A stretch of DNA of 64,000 nt, taken from the NCBI RefSeq assembly GCF_023035815.1, contig NZ_CP073159.1, positions 248,001 to 312,000 of the forward strand, given 5' to 3'. The translations under genes and the position numbers were made by a program. The stretch is from Borrelia parkeri (GTDB lineage: Bacteria; Spirochaetota; Spirochaetia; Borreliales; Borreliaceae). Below, one piece after another: positions 8,517 through 17,477 of this stretch (positions are counted from its first letter, which is position 1; each line of letters begins with the position of its first letter). The notes below the pieces were generated by a model. That model had not been told where the DNA came from, did no database searches, and saw only the letters and a list, made by a program, of their open reading frames with translations.

Positions 8517-9125
8517 ATGCATATCATACTAGAATTTATAGATCTCAATATAGCTTATTCGCCAATTGTATTTTTCGGACTACTTATTCTTGCAGGTTTT
8601 AACATTCCCATTTCTGAAGATGCAATAGTAATAATGGGTGGCATACTTTCTAGTCGAAAAAATGAGTATACAATCTTAATCTTCCTAGGAATTTTCTGGG
8701 GTGCTTATATTGGCGATATAATTTCATTTTATATAGGCAAATTCTTAGCTAACAAATTCTTAAAACAAAAAAAACAAACAAATAAATTGATCGATAAAAT
8801 GAATTATTACTATAAACGATACGGAAGCTTAACTTTACTATTTGGAAGATTTATTCCATTTGGATTTAGAAACGCAATATTTATATCAGCAGGAATGGGA
8901 AACATGCGTACAAGCAACTTTCTTATAACTGACTTTTTTGCAGCCATGATATCAATTACAACTTACTTTACACTAAGCTTTAAGATAGGTGAATCGTTTA
9001 AATTAATATTTCCTAAAATTAGGATCATATCACTAATAACACTTATCATCATCACAACAATAATTTTAATAATTTACATTATAAGAAAGAAAAAAATTAA
9101 AAAAGTTGACAAACTTTTCAAATAG
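8517..9125 (+). CDS. dedA: DedA-family membrane protein
   Basis: A 202-residue polytopic membrane protein of the DedA/SNARE-associated family, whose members flip or recycle undecaprenyl phosphate and phospholipids and support division and envelope homeostasis. Visible family features are an acidic residue in the N-terminal re-entrant region (ISEDAIV) and the conserved GRFIPFG with FRNAIFISAG near residues 120-140. A basic C-terminal tail ends the protein. It follows pcs after 9 bases. B. burgdorferi carries one dedA (BB0250), reported as essential there. The last 20 bases carry the -35 box of the next gene, tRNA-Leu. Confidence 0.9.
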   Translation: MHIILEFIDLNIAYSPIVFFGLLILAGFNIPISEDAIVIMGGILSSRKNEYTILIFLGIFWGAYIGDIISFYIGKFLANKFLKQKKQTNKLIDKMNYYYKRYGSLTLLFGRFIPFGFRNAIFISAGMGNMRTSNFLITDFFAAMISITTYFTLSFKIGESFKLIFPKIRIISLITLIIITTIILIIYIIRKKKIKKVDKLFK

Positions 9126-9135
9126 CAAATATAAT
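9106..9135 (+). promoter_or_regulatory. consensus sigma-70 promoter for tRNA-Leu, inside the dedA 3' end
   Basis: A perfect TTGACA at 9106-9111 and a perfect TATAAT at 9130-9135 are 18 bases apart. The -35 box is inside the last codons of dedA and the -10 box is just past its stop codon. Transcription would begin near 9142, right at the 5' end of the tRNA at 9144. It is the best promoter match found in this window. Confidence 0.85.
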
Positions 9136-9143
9136 ATGTATGC

Positions 9144-9227
9144 GCTGTGGTGGTGGAAGTGGTATACACGCTAGCTTGAGGGGCTAGTGGGCGTAAGCCC
9201 ATGCTGGTTCAAGTCCAGTCCACAGCA
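9144..9227 (+). tRNA. tRNA-Leu (anticodon GAG)
   Basis: An 84-base class II tRNA. The acceptor stem pairs 9144-9150 (GCTGTGG) with 9220-9226 (CCACAGC), with discriminator A9227. The anticodon stem is CTAGC 9171-9175 with GCTAG 9183-9187, loop TTGAGGG, giving anticodon GAG at 9178-9180. The long variable arm folds as GGGC-GTAA-GCCC. The T stem 9203-9207 / 9215-9219 encloses a normal TTCAAGT loop. CCA is not encoded (TGC follows A9227) and must be added after transcription. leuS, encoding the cognate synthetase, lies 142 bases downstream. Confidence 0.96.
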
Positions 9228-9369
9228 TGCTTTAAGAGAAAATCTAACGTTACAAACTGTTAAGTTAATAAAAGGATTAAATATTTAATTTGCTTTTCAA
9301 TGTAGTAACTATGAATATAAAAATACTATATAAACCTTAAATAGAATATTACTATTTACTGAGGGGAAG

Positions 9370-11898
9370 ATGTCTGAATACAATTTTACCAAAATAGAAA
9401 AAAAATGGCAGAATTATTGGGATAAACATAAAACATATAAAGTTAATGAAGATTCAAATATTCCTAAAGAGAAAAGAATCTATATTCTTGATATGTTCCC
9501 CTACCCTTCAGCTAATGGGCTCCACGTCGGGCATCCTGAAGGTTACACAGCAACTGACATATTAACAAGATATAAACTCTTAAAAGGGTTTAATGTACTT
9601 CACCCAATGGGATTTGATAGTTTTGGATTACCCGCAGAAAATTACGCAATACAAACAGGGAAACATCCCAAAAAAATAACAGAAAAAAATATTGAAAAGT
9701 TTAAAGAACAAATTAAAGCATTAGGATTTGCCTATGATTGGGATAGAGAAATCAGAACCCACGATGAAAATTACTATAAATGGACACAATGGATTTTTCT
9801 AAAACTATACAAAAAAGGTCTAGCTTACATAAAAGAAATGCCCGTATGGTACTGTCCTGATCTTGGGACAGTATTATCGAACGAAGAAGTTATCCAAACA
9901 CCTGATGGGCCCAGATCTGAGAGAGGGTTCCATAAAGTAAAAAGAAAACCTTTAAGACAATGGGTTCTTAAGATCACAGAATATGCAGAGAGGTTAATTA
10001 ACGATCTTGAAGAGGTAGACTGGCCTGAATCTGTTAAAGAAATGCAAAAAAATTGGATTGGAAAATCAATAGGAGCCGAGATTGAATTCTCAATAAAGGC
10101 AAGCAAAAAAAAGATAAAAGTATTTACAACAAGACCAGACACAATTTTTGGAGTAACATATCTAGTACTGGCACCAGAACATAACATAGTAGATGAAATC
10201 ACAAAAGATGAACTTAAAACTATAATTGCAGAATATAAAGACAAAGAAATCCTTAAAAGCGATCTTGAAAGAACTTCTCTTGAAAAAGATAAAACAGGAG
10301 TATTTACAGGCGCATATGCTATTAATCCAATAACTGAAGAAGAAATCCCAATCTGGATAGGCAGCTATGTACTTGGAACTTATGGCACTGGAGCTGTGAT
10401 GAGTGTCCCAGCACATGACGAGAGAGATTTTGAATTTGCAAAAAAATACAACCTACCAATCAAACAAGTAGTGTCTCAAACAGGAAACAATGAAATACTA
10501 ACAAAACCATTTACTGAGAATGGCATTTCAATTAACACACCAGAAGAATTTAACAACCTCAAAACTGAAGAGGTAAAAACAAAAGTAATAGAATGGCTTA
10601 CAAAAAACAAAAAGGGTCAAAAAAAAGTCAATTATAAACTTAGAGATTGGATTTTTTCAAGACAAAGATACTGGGGTGAACCCATTCCTATTATACTTGA
10701 TGATGATTTAAATGAAATACCATTAGAAGAAGATGAATTACCCTTAAGACTCCCAGAAATAGAAAATTATAAACCATCAGGTACAGGCGAATCTCCTCTC
10801 TCAAAAGTCCAAGATTGGGTAAATGTTAAACGTAATGGCAAAATATACAAAAGAGAAACAAACACAATGCCTCAATGGGCAGGTTCTTGCTGGTATTACA
10901 TACGTTACCTTGATCCAAATAACGAAAAAGAATTTGCAAATAAAGAAAAAATTAATTACTGGATGCCCGTTGATCTTTATATTGGAGGTGCTGAGCACTC
11001 AGTATTACACTTGCTATACGCAAGATTTTGGCACAAAGTTCTCTATGATCTAGGATATGTCAATACAAAAGAACCCTTTAAAAAACTCATAAACCAAGGA
11101 ATGATAACATCATTTGCATATCAAGATGAAAATGGTATTTTAATTCCCAATGATGAGGTTGAAAAGAGAGATAATAAGTTTTTTTCCAAAACAAATAATA
11201 AGGAACTAAAACAAATAATTGCCAAAATGTCAAAATCACTCAAAAATATAATAAATCCAGATGACATTATTAAAGAATACGGAGCAGATTCAATGAGAAT
11301 CTACGAAATGTTCATGGGACCTTTAACTGATTCAAAACCTTGGAATACACAAGGACTAATTGGAATTTTTAGATTCTTAAACAAAATATGGGCTATTAAA
11401 AACAAAGAACTAACAAAAGAATCAGCATCAAAAGAAATAATATCCGGACTTCACAAAACAATAAAAAAAGTAACAGAAGATATAGAAAATTTAAATTTTA
11501 ATACCGCGATTTCATCATTGATGATATTTATAAATGAACTTTTAAAACATGATAAAAATTATTTAGAAATCTTCAAACCCCTAACCATTATCCTAGCACC
11601 ATTTGCGCCTCATCTAGGAGAAGAACTATGGGAGTATATGGGAGAAAACCCTAGTATATTCAAAAACGCAAAGTGGCCAAAATACGATCCAAACCTCATT
11701 ATTGATAATACAAGAGAGATTGTACTACAAGTTAACGGAAAAATTAAAGACAAAATTATATTAAACAAAGGCATAAATGAGGACACTCTTAAAGATATTG
11801 CACTTAAAAATCACAAAATCATGCAAAATATACAAAATAAGCAAATAATAAAGATCATTACGGTCAAAGATAAACTTATAAATATAGTAACAAGATAA
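9370..11898 (+). CDS. leuS: leucyl-tRNA synthetase
   Basis: Class I synthetase charging tRNA-Leu. The HIGH motif appears as H52-V-G-H55 and the KMSKS motif is at residues 619-623. The CP1 editing domain sits between them, with its threonine-rich TTRPDTIFG element near residue 254. The 842-residue length is that of a standard bacterial enzyme with anticodon-binding and C-terminal domains. GAGGGG just upstream of the ATG fixes the start. The 142-base gap after tRNA-Leu is AT-rich; I could not pick out a clear promoter or a T-box leader in it. Ortholog of BB0251. Confidence 0.98.
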   Translation: MSEYNFTKIEKKWQNYWDKHKTYKVNEDSNIPKEKRIYILDMFPYPSANGLHVGHPEGYTATDILTRYKLLKGFNVLHPMGFDSFGLPAENYAIQTGKHPKKITEKNIEKFKEQIKALGFAYDWDREIRTHDENYYKWTQWIFLKLYKKGLAYIKEMPVWYCPDLGTVLSNEEVIQTPDGPRSERGFHKVKRKPLRQWVLKITEYAERLINDLEEVDWPESVKEMQKNWIGKSIGAEIEFSIKASKKKIKVFTTRPDTIFGVTYLVLAPEHNIVDEITKDELKTIIAEYKDKEILKSDLERTSLEKDKTGVFTGAYAINPITEEEIPIWIGSYVLGTYGTGAVMSVPAHDERDFEFAKKYNLPIKQVVSQTGNNEILTKPFTENGISINTPEEFNNLKTEEVKTKVIEWLTKNKKGQKKVNYKLRDWIFSRQRYWGEPIPIILDDDLNEIPLEEDELPLRLPEIENYKPSGTGESPLSKVQDWVNVKRNGKIYKRETNTMPQWAGSCWYYIRYLDPNNEKEFANKEKINYWMPVDLYIGGAEHSVLHLLYARFWHKVLYDLGYVNTKEPFKKLINQGMITSFAYQDENGILIPNDEVEKRDNKFFSKTNNKELKQIIAKMSKSLKNIINPDDIIKEYGADSMRIYEMFMGPLTDSKPWNTQGLIGIFRFLNKIWAIKNKELTKESASKEIISGLHKTIKKVTEDIENLNFNTAISSLMIFINELLKHDKNYLEIFKPLTIILAPFAPHLGEELWEYMGENPSIFKNAKWPKYDPNLIIDNTREIVLQVNGKIKDKIILNKGINEDTLKDIALKNHKIMQNIQNKQIIKIITVKDKLINIVTR

Positions 11899-11908
11899 CG
11901 AGGCAAAA

Positions 11909-14194
11909 ATGGATTTGGAAACCTTAAGCATTAAATACAGAGTTTTTATATTAATAATATTTACGTTAATAACAATTTATTTAGGATTTTTCCTAAAAAA
12001 CATAAAATTCGATTCCAATATTTTGAAACTTATCCCAAAAAACAAAAAAACCGAAAAAATAATAGACATAGACAAAAGTAATTCTCTATTATCAACAATA
12101 GTAATGTTTAAAGACAAAAAAAGTATTTTTAATAAAGAAACCTTTGGAAAAATTAATAAAGTAGCAAATGATATAACCAAAATACTCAAAGTAACACCCA
12201 ACTCTGTTACAAGTATATTTACTTACTTTCCACAATTTAAAAAAGATGTATACACAGATGAAGACATAACTGAAATAAGAAATAAAGTAAATTCATCATC
12301 ATTCATAAAAAACATATTCTTAAATGATGATGAAACTTTAATATACTTTATAGTCATATCAACAACAGACGACAAAACAAATTTTAGCCGAAGTTTAAAG
12401 AATGAACTTGAAGCAATGGAAGCGGCAATTAAAAGATATGAGACTGATGATCTTAAACTTTACTTAACAGGGGATCTCATAGTAAGGGAAAAAATACTTA
12501 ACTACATGGCTGACGATTTTAAATTGTTAGGTCCACTTGCTACCCTTGTAGTAATTTTATCACTCTATTTTATTGTAAAAAATGTATTGGGAGCAATACT
12601 TCCTGTACTTATTGCAACATTTGCACTAATTTGGACATTTGGAATCAAAAGCATTGTTATGTCCCCCATTACTGTTCCAGAAACCACAATGATCGTTCTC
12701 CTTATTTCGATTGGATGTGCTAATGCTGTACATATAATAAATGGTATATTAAAGAGAATAAAAAACGAACCTTTCACTGAAAAGACAATAATAACTACAA
12801 TTAAAACTCTAAGAACACCAATAATTTTAACTTCTCTTACAACAGCTTTCGGATTTTTATCATTAATCAGTTCTTCAATTCAGGCATACAAAACAATGGG
12901 AATTTTTATGTCAACAGGAGTCATTATTTCAATGCTTATGTCCTTATTAGTGCTTCCTGGAATACTAACCTACATACCATTTAAATATAAAAACAAAGAA
13001 AATAAAAATGCAAAAAACGATTTTCTTGAAAAACTTTCACTGATAAACCAAACAGTTACACAATGGATATTAAATAACAAATATCTCTCATCTATCATAA
13101 TTCTAATTATTTTATTAACCTCAATTATAGGTCTTTTTAAAATAGAAATTAACTTTGACGAGAAAGATTATTTTAAAGAAAATACAAGTGTCAAACAAAC
13201 ACTCAATTTAATGCAAAAAGAAATAGGAGGAACATCTATAATCAAAATTGAAATTAATGGGACTCCTGGTGAATTCAAAAATGAAAAAAATATGAAAAAT
13301 TTGGATTTAATTACAGATAATCTTGACAAATTTACTAAAAAAACACAATCCAGTTCAATAAATGGAATTATAAGACTAATGAATTTCAAATTCAAAAAAG
13401 AAAATCCAAAAGAATATAGACTTCCTGAAAATCAAGCTATTTTAAACAAGTTAATACTCTTAATTAGTAGAAGCAATTCTATTAAGAACATGACTAAGAT
13501 GTATATTAATGATGATTGGTCTCAGATATCAATTATTGTGAGAACTGACCAAAATTCAACTGAAGAAATCAAAAATTTTGCCAACTATGCAAGCAATTTG
13601 ATTGAAGAATACATGCCAGGACATGAATATAATTTCTCAGGAGCGTATGACAAAATATTAATATCTAAAACCATGGTGGTAGAACAAGTCACAAATATTA
13701 TTACAACACTAAGTGCAATAACAATATTGCTAATGTTATTCTTCAAATCCATTAAGACCGGTATAATAATTGTGATTCCAGTAGCATGGTCAGTATTTTT
13801 AAATTTCGCCGTAATGAAACTTTTCGGAATAACACTAAATCCTGCAACAGCAACAATTGCATCCGTTAGTATGGGTATAGGGGTAGATTACTCCATTCAT
13901 TTCTTTAATGCATTTATATTAAATTATCAAACAACTAAAGATTATAAAAAGGCTTTAATTAAATCAATTCCCAATGTATTTAATGGAATATTTGCAAATT
14001 CAATATCAGTAGGAATAGGATTTTTAACATTAATATTTTCTACTTATAAAATAATCGCAACACTTGGCGCAATCATAGCCTTTACAATGTTAACAACATC
14101 TCTTGCATCATTAACACTACTTCCATTACTAATTTACCTATTTAAGCCCAAAGTTAAAATACTAAAGACAACAAATAAAATATTAACAGAATGA
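11909..14194 (+). CDS. RND/MMPL-family membrane transport protein
   Basis: A 761-residue inner-membrane protein with the RND two-halves layout. TM1 is near residue 20, a periplasmic loop runs to about 205, six-helix bundles follow near 210-355 and 590-750, and a second periplasmic loop lies between them (about 410-585). MGIGVDYSIHFF near residue 655 matches the conserved acidic site in TM4 of the family, expected to carry protons. The substrate is not predictable; MMPL-type proteins move lipids, hopanoids or peptides outward. It starts 10 bases after leuS behind a GAGG site. Ortholog of BB0252. Confidence 0.85.
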   Translation: MDLETLSIKYRVFILIIFTLITIYLGFFLKNIKFDSNILKLIPKNKKTEKIIDIDKSNSLLSTIVMFKDKKSIFNKETFGKINKVANDITKILKVTPNSVTSIFTYFPQFKKDVYTDEDITEIRNKVNSSSFIKNIFLNDDETLIYFIVISTTDDKTNFSRSLKNELEAMEAAIKRYETDDLKLYLTGDLIVREKILNYMADDFKLLGPLATLVVILSLYFIVKNVLGAILPVLIATFALIWTFGIKSIVMSPITVPETTMIVLLISIGCANAVHIINGILKRIKNEPFTEKTIITTIKTLRTPIILTSLTTAFGFLSLISSSIQAYKTMGIFMSTGVIISMLMSLLVLPGILTYIPFKYKNKENKNAKNDFLEKLSLINQTVTQWILNNKYLSSIIILIILLTSIIGLFKIEINFDEKDYFKENTSVKQTLNLMQKEIGGTSIIKIEINGTPGEFKNEKNMKNLDLITDNLDKFTKKTQSSSINGIIRLMNFKFKKENPKEYRLPENQAILNKLILLISRSNSIKNMTKMYINDDWSQISIIVRTDQNSTEEIKNFANYASNLIEEYMPGHEYNFSGAYDKILISKTMVVEQVTNIITTLSAITILLMLFFKSIKTGIIIVIPVAWSVFLNFAVMKLFGITLNPATATIASVSMGIGVDYSIHFFNAFILNYQTTKDYKKALIKSIPNVFNGIFANSISVGIGFLTLIFSTYKIIATLGAIIAFTMLTTSLASLTLLPLLIYLFKPKVKILKTTNKILTE

Positions 14195-14252
14195 AATAAT
14201 TTTGCTCAAAAAATAGTAAAAGTCAAAATAAAACTTAAAGTCTTTTAAAATT

Positions 14253-16673
14253 CTAAAATAATAATTTAATAACTTCTCTCATATTATCTACAAGATGAAA
14301 ATTTATGCCATTCTTGATGTTAATAGGAATATCATCAAGATCCACTTTATTTGATTTAGGAATAATAATATGCTCAAGTCCACTTCGTTTAGCAGCAATT
14401 ATTTTCGCTCTCAATCCCCCAATAGCCATTACATTACCTGTTAATGATAACTCTCCAGTCATAGCCAAATGAGGTCTCACCACTTTATTAAGAGCTAAAG
14501 ATATAAAAGCACTAGCAATAGTAATCCCAGCCGAAGGTCCATCCTTTGGTATAGCCCCTTCTGGAATATGCAAATGAATCATATATTTTTCAAAAAAAGA
14601 CTTATTTAACTTAAGCTCATTACTAATGCTATTTACATAAGTAAACGCGATATTTGCTGATTCCTTCATTACATCTCCAAGTCTACCTGTCAACTTAATA
14701 CCAGGGGTCTTAGACTCAGTTTTTACAGTTTCAATTACTAAAGTTGATCCACCATAATTAGTCCAAGCAAGACCCATTACCATACCTGGAGACATGACTT
14801 TATGCAAAAATTCTTCTTTTCTAAATACAGGAATACCAATATATTCTTCCAAATTTTCCTTAGAAATCTGATATGCTTTAACAGACTTATCTTCAATAAG
14901 CTTTCTTGCAACTTTTCTAACAATTTGTTTTAAATACTTTTCAAAATTCCTAAGTCCATTATCTCTTGCATATTCCCTAGCAATTTGAACAAGAGCTGAA
15001 CCTTGAAATTTTAAGGAATCTTTATTAACACCATTTTCATTTAAGACCTTTGGTATTAAATACTTTCTTGCTATCTCTATTTTTTCATCATCAACATATC
15101 CTGAAAGCTGAATTATTTCCATTCTATTTAATAAAGGCGTAGGTATTGACTCAAGAGAATTGGCTGTTAAAATAAAGAACACATTAGAAATATCAAAAGG
15201 CAAATCAAGATAATGATCTCTAAAATTAATATTTTGCTCAGGATCTAAAACCTCAAGAAGAGCTGAGAATGGATCTCCATAATTAGATGCTGAAACCTTA
15301 TCAATTTCATCTATTAAAAAAACAGGAGAGTTGGTCTTTGTAATTCTTAGCCCTTGGATAATTTTCCCAGGTAATGCTCCAACATAAGTTCTTCTATGCC
15401 CTTTAATCTCTGACTCATCTTTCATACCACCTACAGAAAATCTAAAAAATTTTGTTTTAAGAACTTCAGCAATAGCTGTTCCTATCGAAGTTTTACCAAC
15501 TCCAGGAGGTCCAACTAAAAGCATAATAGCTCCTTTTTGAGATTTTCTTAATTTAAGAACAGAAATATATTCAATAATTCTATCTTTAACTTCTCTCATA
15601 CCATAATGCGTCTTATCTAAAATCTTTTCGGCCCTTTGCAAATTAAATTTATCAAAATTAACTTTAGATTCTCCCCAAGGAAGGTTAGTAATAAGTTCAA
15701 GATAATTTCTAACCACAATATACTCAGATGAATGCTTTTCAAGAAATGAAAATTTTTCAAGTTCCCTCTCAACTGCCTCTAAAGCTTCTCCTTTTAAAGC
15801 TAAAGAATCGATCTTGGCTTTAAGTTTTAAAAATTCATTACTCTTTTCATCTCCTACACCAAGTTCAGCCTTAATAGCTTTAAGTTGTTCCTTTAAAAAA
15901 AATTCTTTTTGTTGTTTTTCTAATTTTTCCTGAATGCCCTTAGCAATTTTATTTTGAATCTCAATTAAATTTAATTCTTCATAAATCAATTCCAAGACCT
16001 TTTTAAGCCTATCCTTAACACTTAAAGTTTCAAGCACTTCTTGATGAGTATCTTTTGAAGATGAAATCATTCCTGCAACAACATCACACAATCTACCCTT
16101 ATCTTCAATGTTAACCATATTTAACTGAAATTCAGGCATCTTTCTATGTGAGAATATTTCTTTAGTTCTAAGCAAAATACTACTATAAATTGCCTTTGAC
16201 TGAATATCATCTTTTTTAATCGGAATTTGCTTTAAATAATCAACTTCAATTATCGGAAAATCTTCATTAAGAACAACCTTGACAAACTTCACTCTATCAA
16301 TAGTTGAAACAAAAATATTATATCCACCATCAGGAAGATTAATTTTCTTAACTATTTTAGCAGTAATACCAACAGAATAAATATCCTTTTTATAATTGAT
16401 AATCAATTTATCATTCTTACTTCTTGATTTTTCTAAAAATTTATCACGTAATACAAATAAGGAAATAATGCCGTTACCTTTAATCACATAATCAACAGCC
16501 TTCATATCAGTATCAGAGACTATAACAATTGGAATAAACATACCTGGAAAAACAGGATGTGATGGCACCGTAATTAAAGGTACTCTCACAGGCTTATCAA
16601 AATGCGGCAGAATGCCCCCAGAGTTTTTTGAACGCTTCTTTCCCTTAGAAACAGGATTTTTTACTTCTTCCAT
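14253..16673 (-). CDS. lon: ATP-dependent protease Lon (Lon-1)
   Basis: AAA+ serine protease that degrades damaged and regulatory proteins in the cytoplasm. The N-terminal substrate domain (about 35-230) is followed by a coiled coil. The AAA+ module has Walker A GPPGVGKT at residues 388-395 and Walker B FLIDEIDK near 456. The protease domain carries the catalytic dyad S714 (in DGPSAG) and K757. The 806-residue length is typical. AAGGAG at 16686-16691 lies 12 bases from the ATG. Borrelia has a second lon elsewhere, so this is Lon-1 (BB0253). It is divergent from the recO-like gene, with an inverted repeat over its promoter. Confidence 0.97.
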   Translation of the reverse strand: MEEVKNPVSKGKKRSKNSGGILPHFDKPVRVPLITVPSHPVFPGMFIPIVIVSDTDMKAVDYVIKGNGIISLFVLRDKFLEKSRSKNDKLIINYKKDIYSVGITAKIVKKINLPDGGYNIFVSTIDRVKFVKVVLNEDFPIIEVDYLKQIPIKKDDIQSKAIYSSILLRTKEIFSHRKMPEFQLNMVNIEDKGRLCDVVAGMISSSKDTHQEVLETLSVKDRLKKVLELIYEELNLIEIQNKIAKGIQEKLEKQQKEFFLKEQLKAIKAELGVGDEKSNEFLKLKAKIDSLALKGEALEAVERELEKFSFLEKHSSEYIVVRNYLELITNLPWGESKVNFDKFNLQRAEKILDKTHYGMREVKDRIIEYISVLKLRKSQKGAIMLLVGPPGVGKTSIGTAIAEVLKTKFFRFSVGGMKDESEIKGHRRTYVGALPGKIIQGLRITKTNSPVFLIDEIDKVSASNYGDPFSALLEVLDPEQNINFRDHYLDLPFDISNVFFILTANSLESIPTPLLNRMEIIQLSGYVDDEKIEIARKYLIPKVLNENGVNKDSLKFQGSALVQIAREYARDNGLRNFEKYLKQIVRKVARKLIEDKSVKAYQISKENLEEYIGIPVFRKEEFLHKVMSPGMVMGLAWTNYGGSTLVIETVKTESKTPGIKLTGRLGDVMKESANIAFTYVNSISNELKLNKSFFEKYMIHLHIPEGAIPKDGPSAGITIASAFISLALNKVVRPHLAMTGELSLTGNVMAIGGLRAKIIAAKRSGLEHIIIPKSNKVDLDDIPINIKNGINFHLVDNMREVIKLLF

Positions 16674-16698
16674 AGAATATTCAATCTCCTTAAGCTTT

Positions 16699-16727
16699 AT
16701 TATAACAAAAGAAAATTTTTCTGAGAA
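16699..16727 (-). promoter_or_regulatory. sigma-70-like promoter for lon
   Basis: On the minus strand TTCTCA (16722-16727) and TATAAT (16699-16704) are 17 bases apart, matching four of six and six of six consensus positions. Transcription would start near 16692, just ahead of the AAGGAG site. The -35 box overlaps one arm of the inverted repeat at 16724-16747. Confidence 0.5.
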
Positions 16728-16747
16728 TTCATTTAATAATGAATTCT
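16724..16747. repeat. perfect inverted repeat between lon and the recO-like gene
   Basis: Ten-base arms AGAATTCATT and AATGAATTCT flank a four-base TAAT spacer. The left arm covers the lon -35 region and the right arm covers the first possible ATG (16739) of the recO-like gene. It could be an operator for a dimeric regulator or an RNA hairpin; it has no following T run long enough for a terminator. Confidence 0.6.
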
Positions 16748-16768
16748 TTTATTATACAATTAGTTATA

Positions 16769-17455
16769 ATGCAGTTTAATAAAGTTAATGCTATCATAAC
16801 AAATTTATATCATAAAAAAAGTTATTCTCTGCTAAACCTATTTCATTCAAAAGGAATTATTCACACAATAATTTATAATTCTACTATAAAAAAATTTAAA
16901 TCAAACATCAATAACCTAGTAAAAGCCAATTTCGAGATAGTAAAAGAAAAGAATTTATGCAAAATCATAGAAGTTAATGATGAAGAATTTATAATGCAAG
17001 ATTTAATCTATGAAAAACTAATAATTATTTATCTTTGGATCAAGCTTATTAATTTAAGCTTTGATGATGGAGAATGCTTTAAGTTATTTATCGAAGCAAC
17101 AGAGATACTAAACACCACAAGCTTAGAAAAAGCACAATTAATTGACTTACAATACAAGATAAGATTTTTAATAATAAAGGGATTTTTATACTTATCAAAA
17201 TTATGTTTTCAATGTAATAAACAAATAGACAATCATTACTACTATGATATCCACATTAACGGATTTAACTGCATAAATTGCACCAATAATCAAAATAATT
17301 ATATTAATACAGGTAGTTTTAAATACTTAGAATATACAACTCAAAAAAATATCAAAGAAACATTAAATGTAAATTTAATCAGTAAGTCAAAAGAACTTAT
17401 CAAAACTATGATCAAAAATAAGATCAATACAGAATTTGAACAAACGCTACTTTAA
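16769..17455 (+). CDS. recO: RecO-like DNA repair protein
   Basis: The protein starting at 16769 has 228 residues, the usual RecO size, and begins MQFNKVNAIITNLYH like RecO proteins, which open with a short strand of the OB fold. A helical region follows. A four-cysteine zinc site is at C146-x-x-C149 and C168-x-x-C171, in the place and context (LCFQC..., GFNCINC) seen in RecO. RecO loads RecA onto SSB-covered single strands and anneals strands. recJ follows 22 bases later, and RecJ acts in the same RecFOR pathway. An earlier ATG at 16739 is in frame, but it lies within the inverted repeat and adds ten residues not typical of the family. Overall similarity is low, so this needs a profile search. 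Confidence 0.72.
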   Translation: MQFNKVNAIITNLYHKKSYSLLNLFHSKGIIHTIIYNSTIKKFKSNINNLVKANFEIVKEKNLCKIIEVNDEEFIMQDLIYEKLIIIYLWIKLINLSFDDGECFKLFIEATEILNTTSLEKAQLIDLQYKIRFLIIKGFLYLSKLCFQCNKQIDNHYYYDIHINGFNCINCTNNQNNYINTGSFKYLEYTTQKNIKETLNVNLISKSKELIKTMIKNKINTEFEQTLL

Positions 17456-17477
17456 ATAAAGCAAACTGGAATAAAAC

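Noticed and set aside
9228..9369. T-box or other riboswitch ahead of leuS
   Set aside because: I could not find a specifier hairpin, T-box core sequence or terminator/antiterminator pair in these bases.
9825..10244. Open frame of 139 codons on the minus strand within leuS
   Set aside because: It mirrors the coding constraint of leuS, has no ribosome binding site, and its product is a hydrophobic low-complexity sequence without family motifs.
14195..14252. Possible terminator between the MMPL gene and lon
   Set aside because: Only weak TAAAA/TTTTA pairing with a long loop is present, which is expected by chance in DNA this AT-rich.
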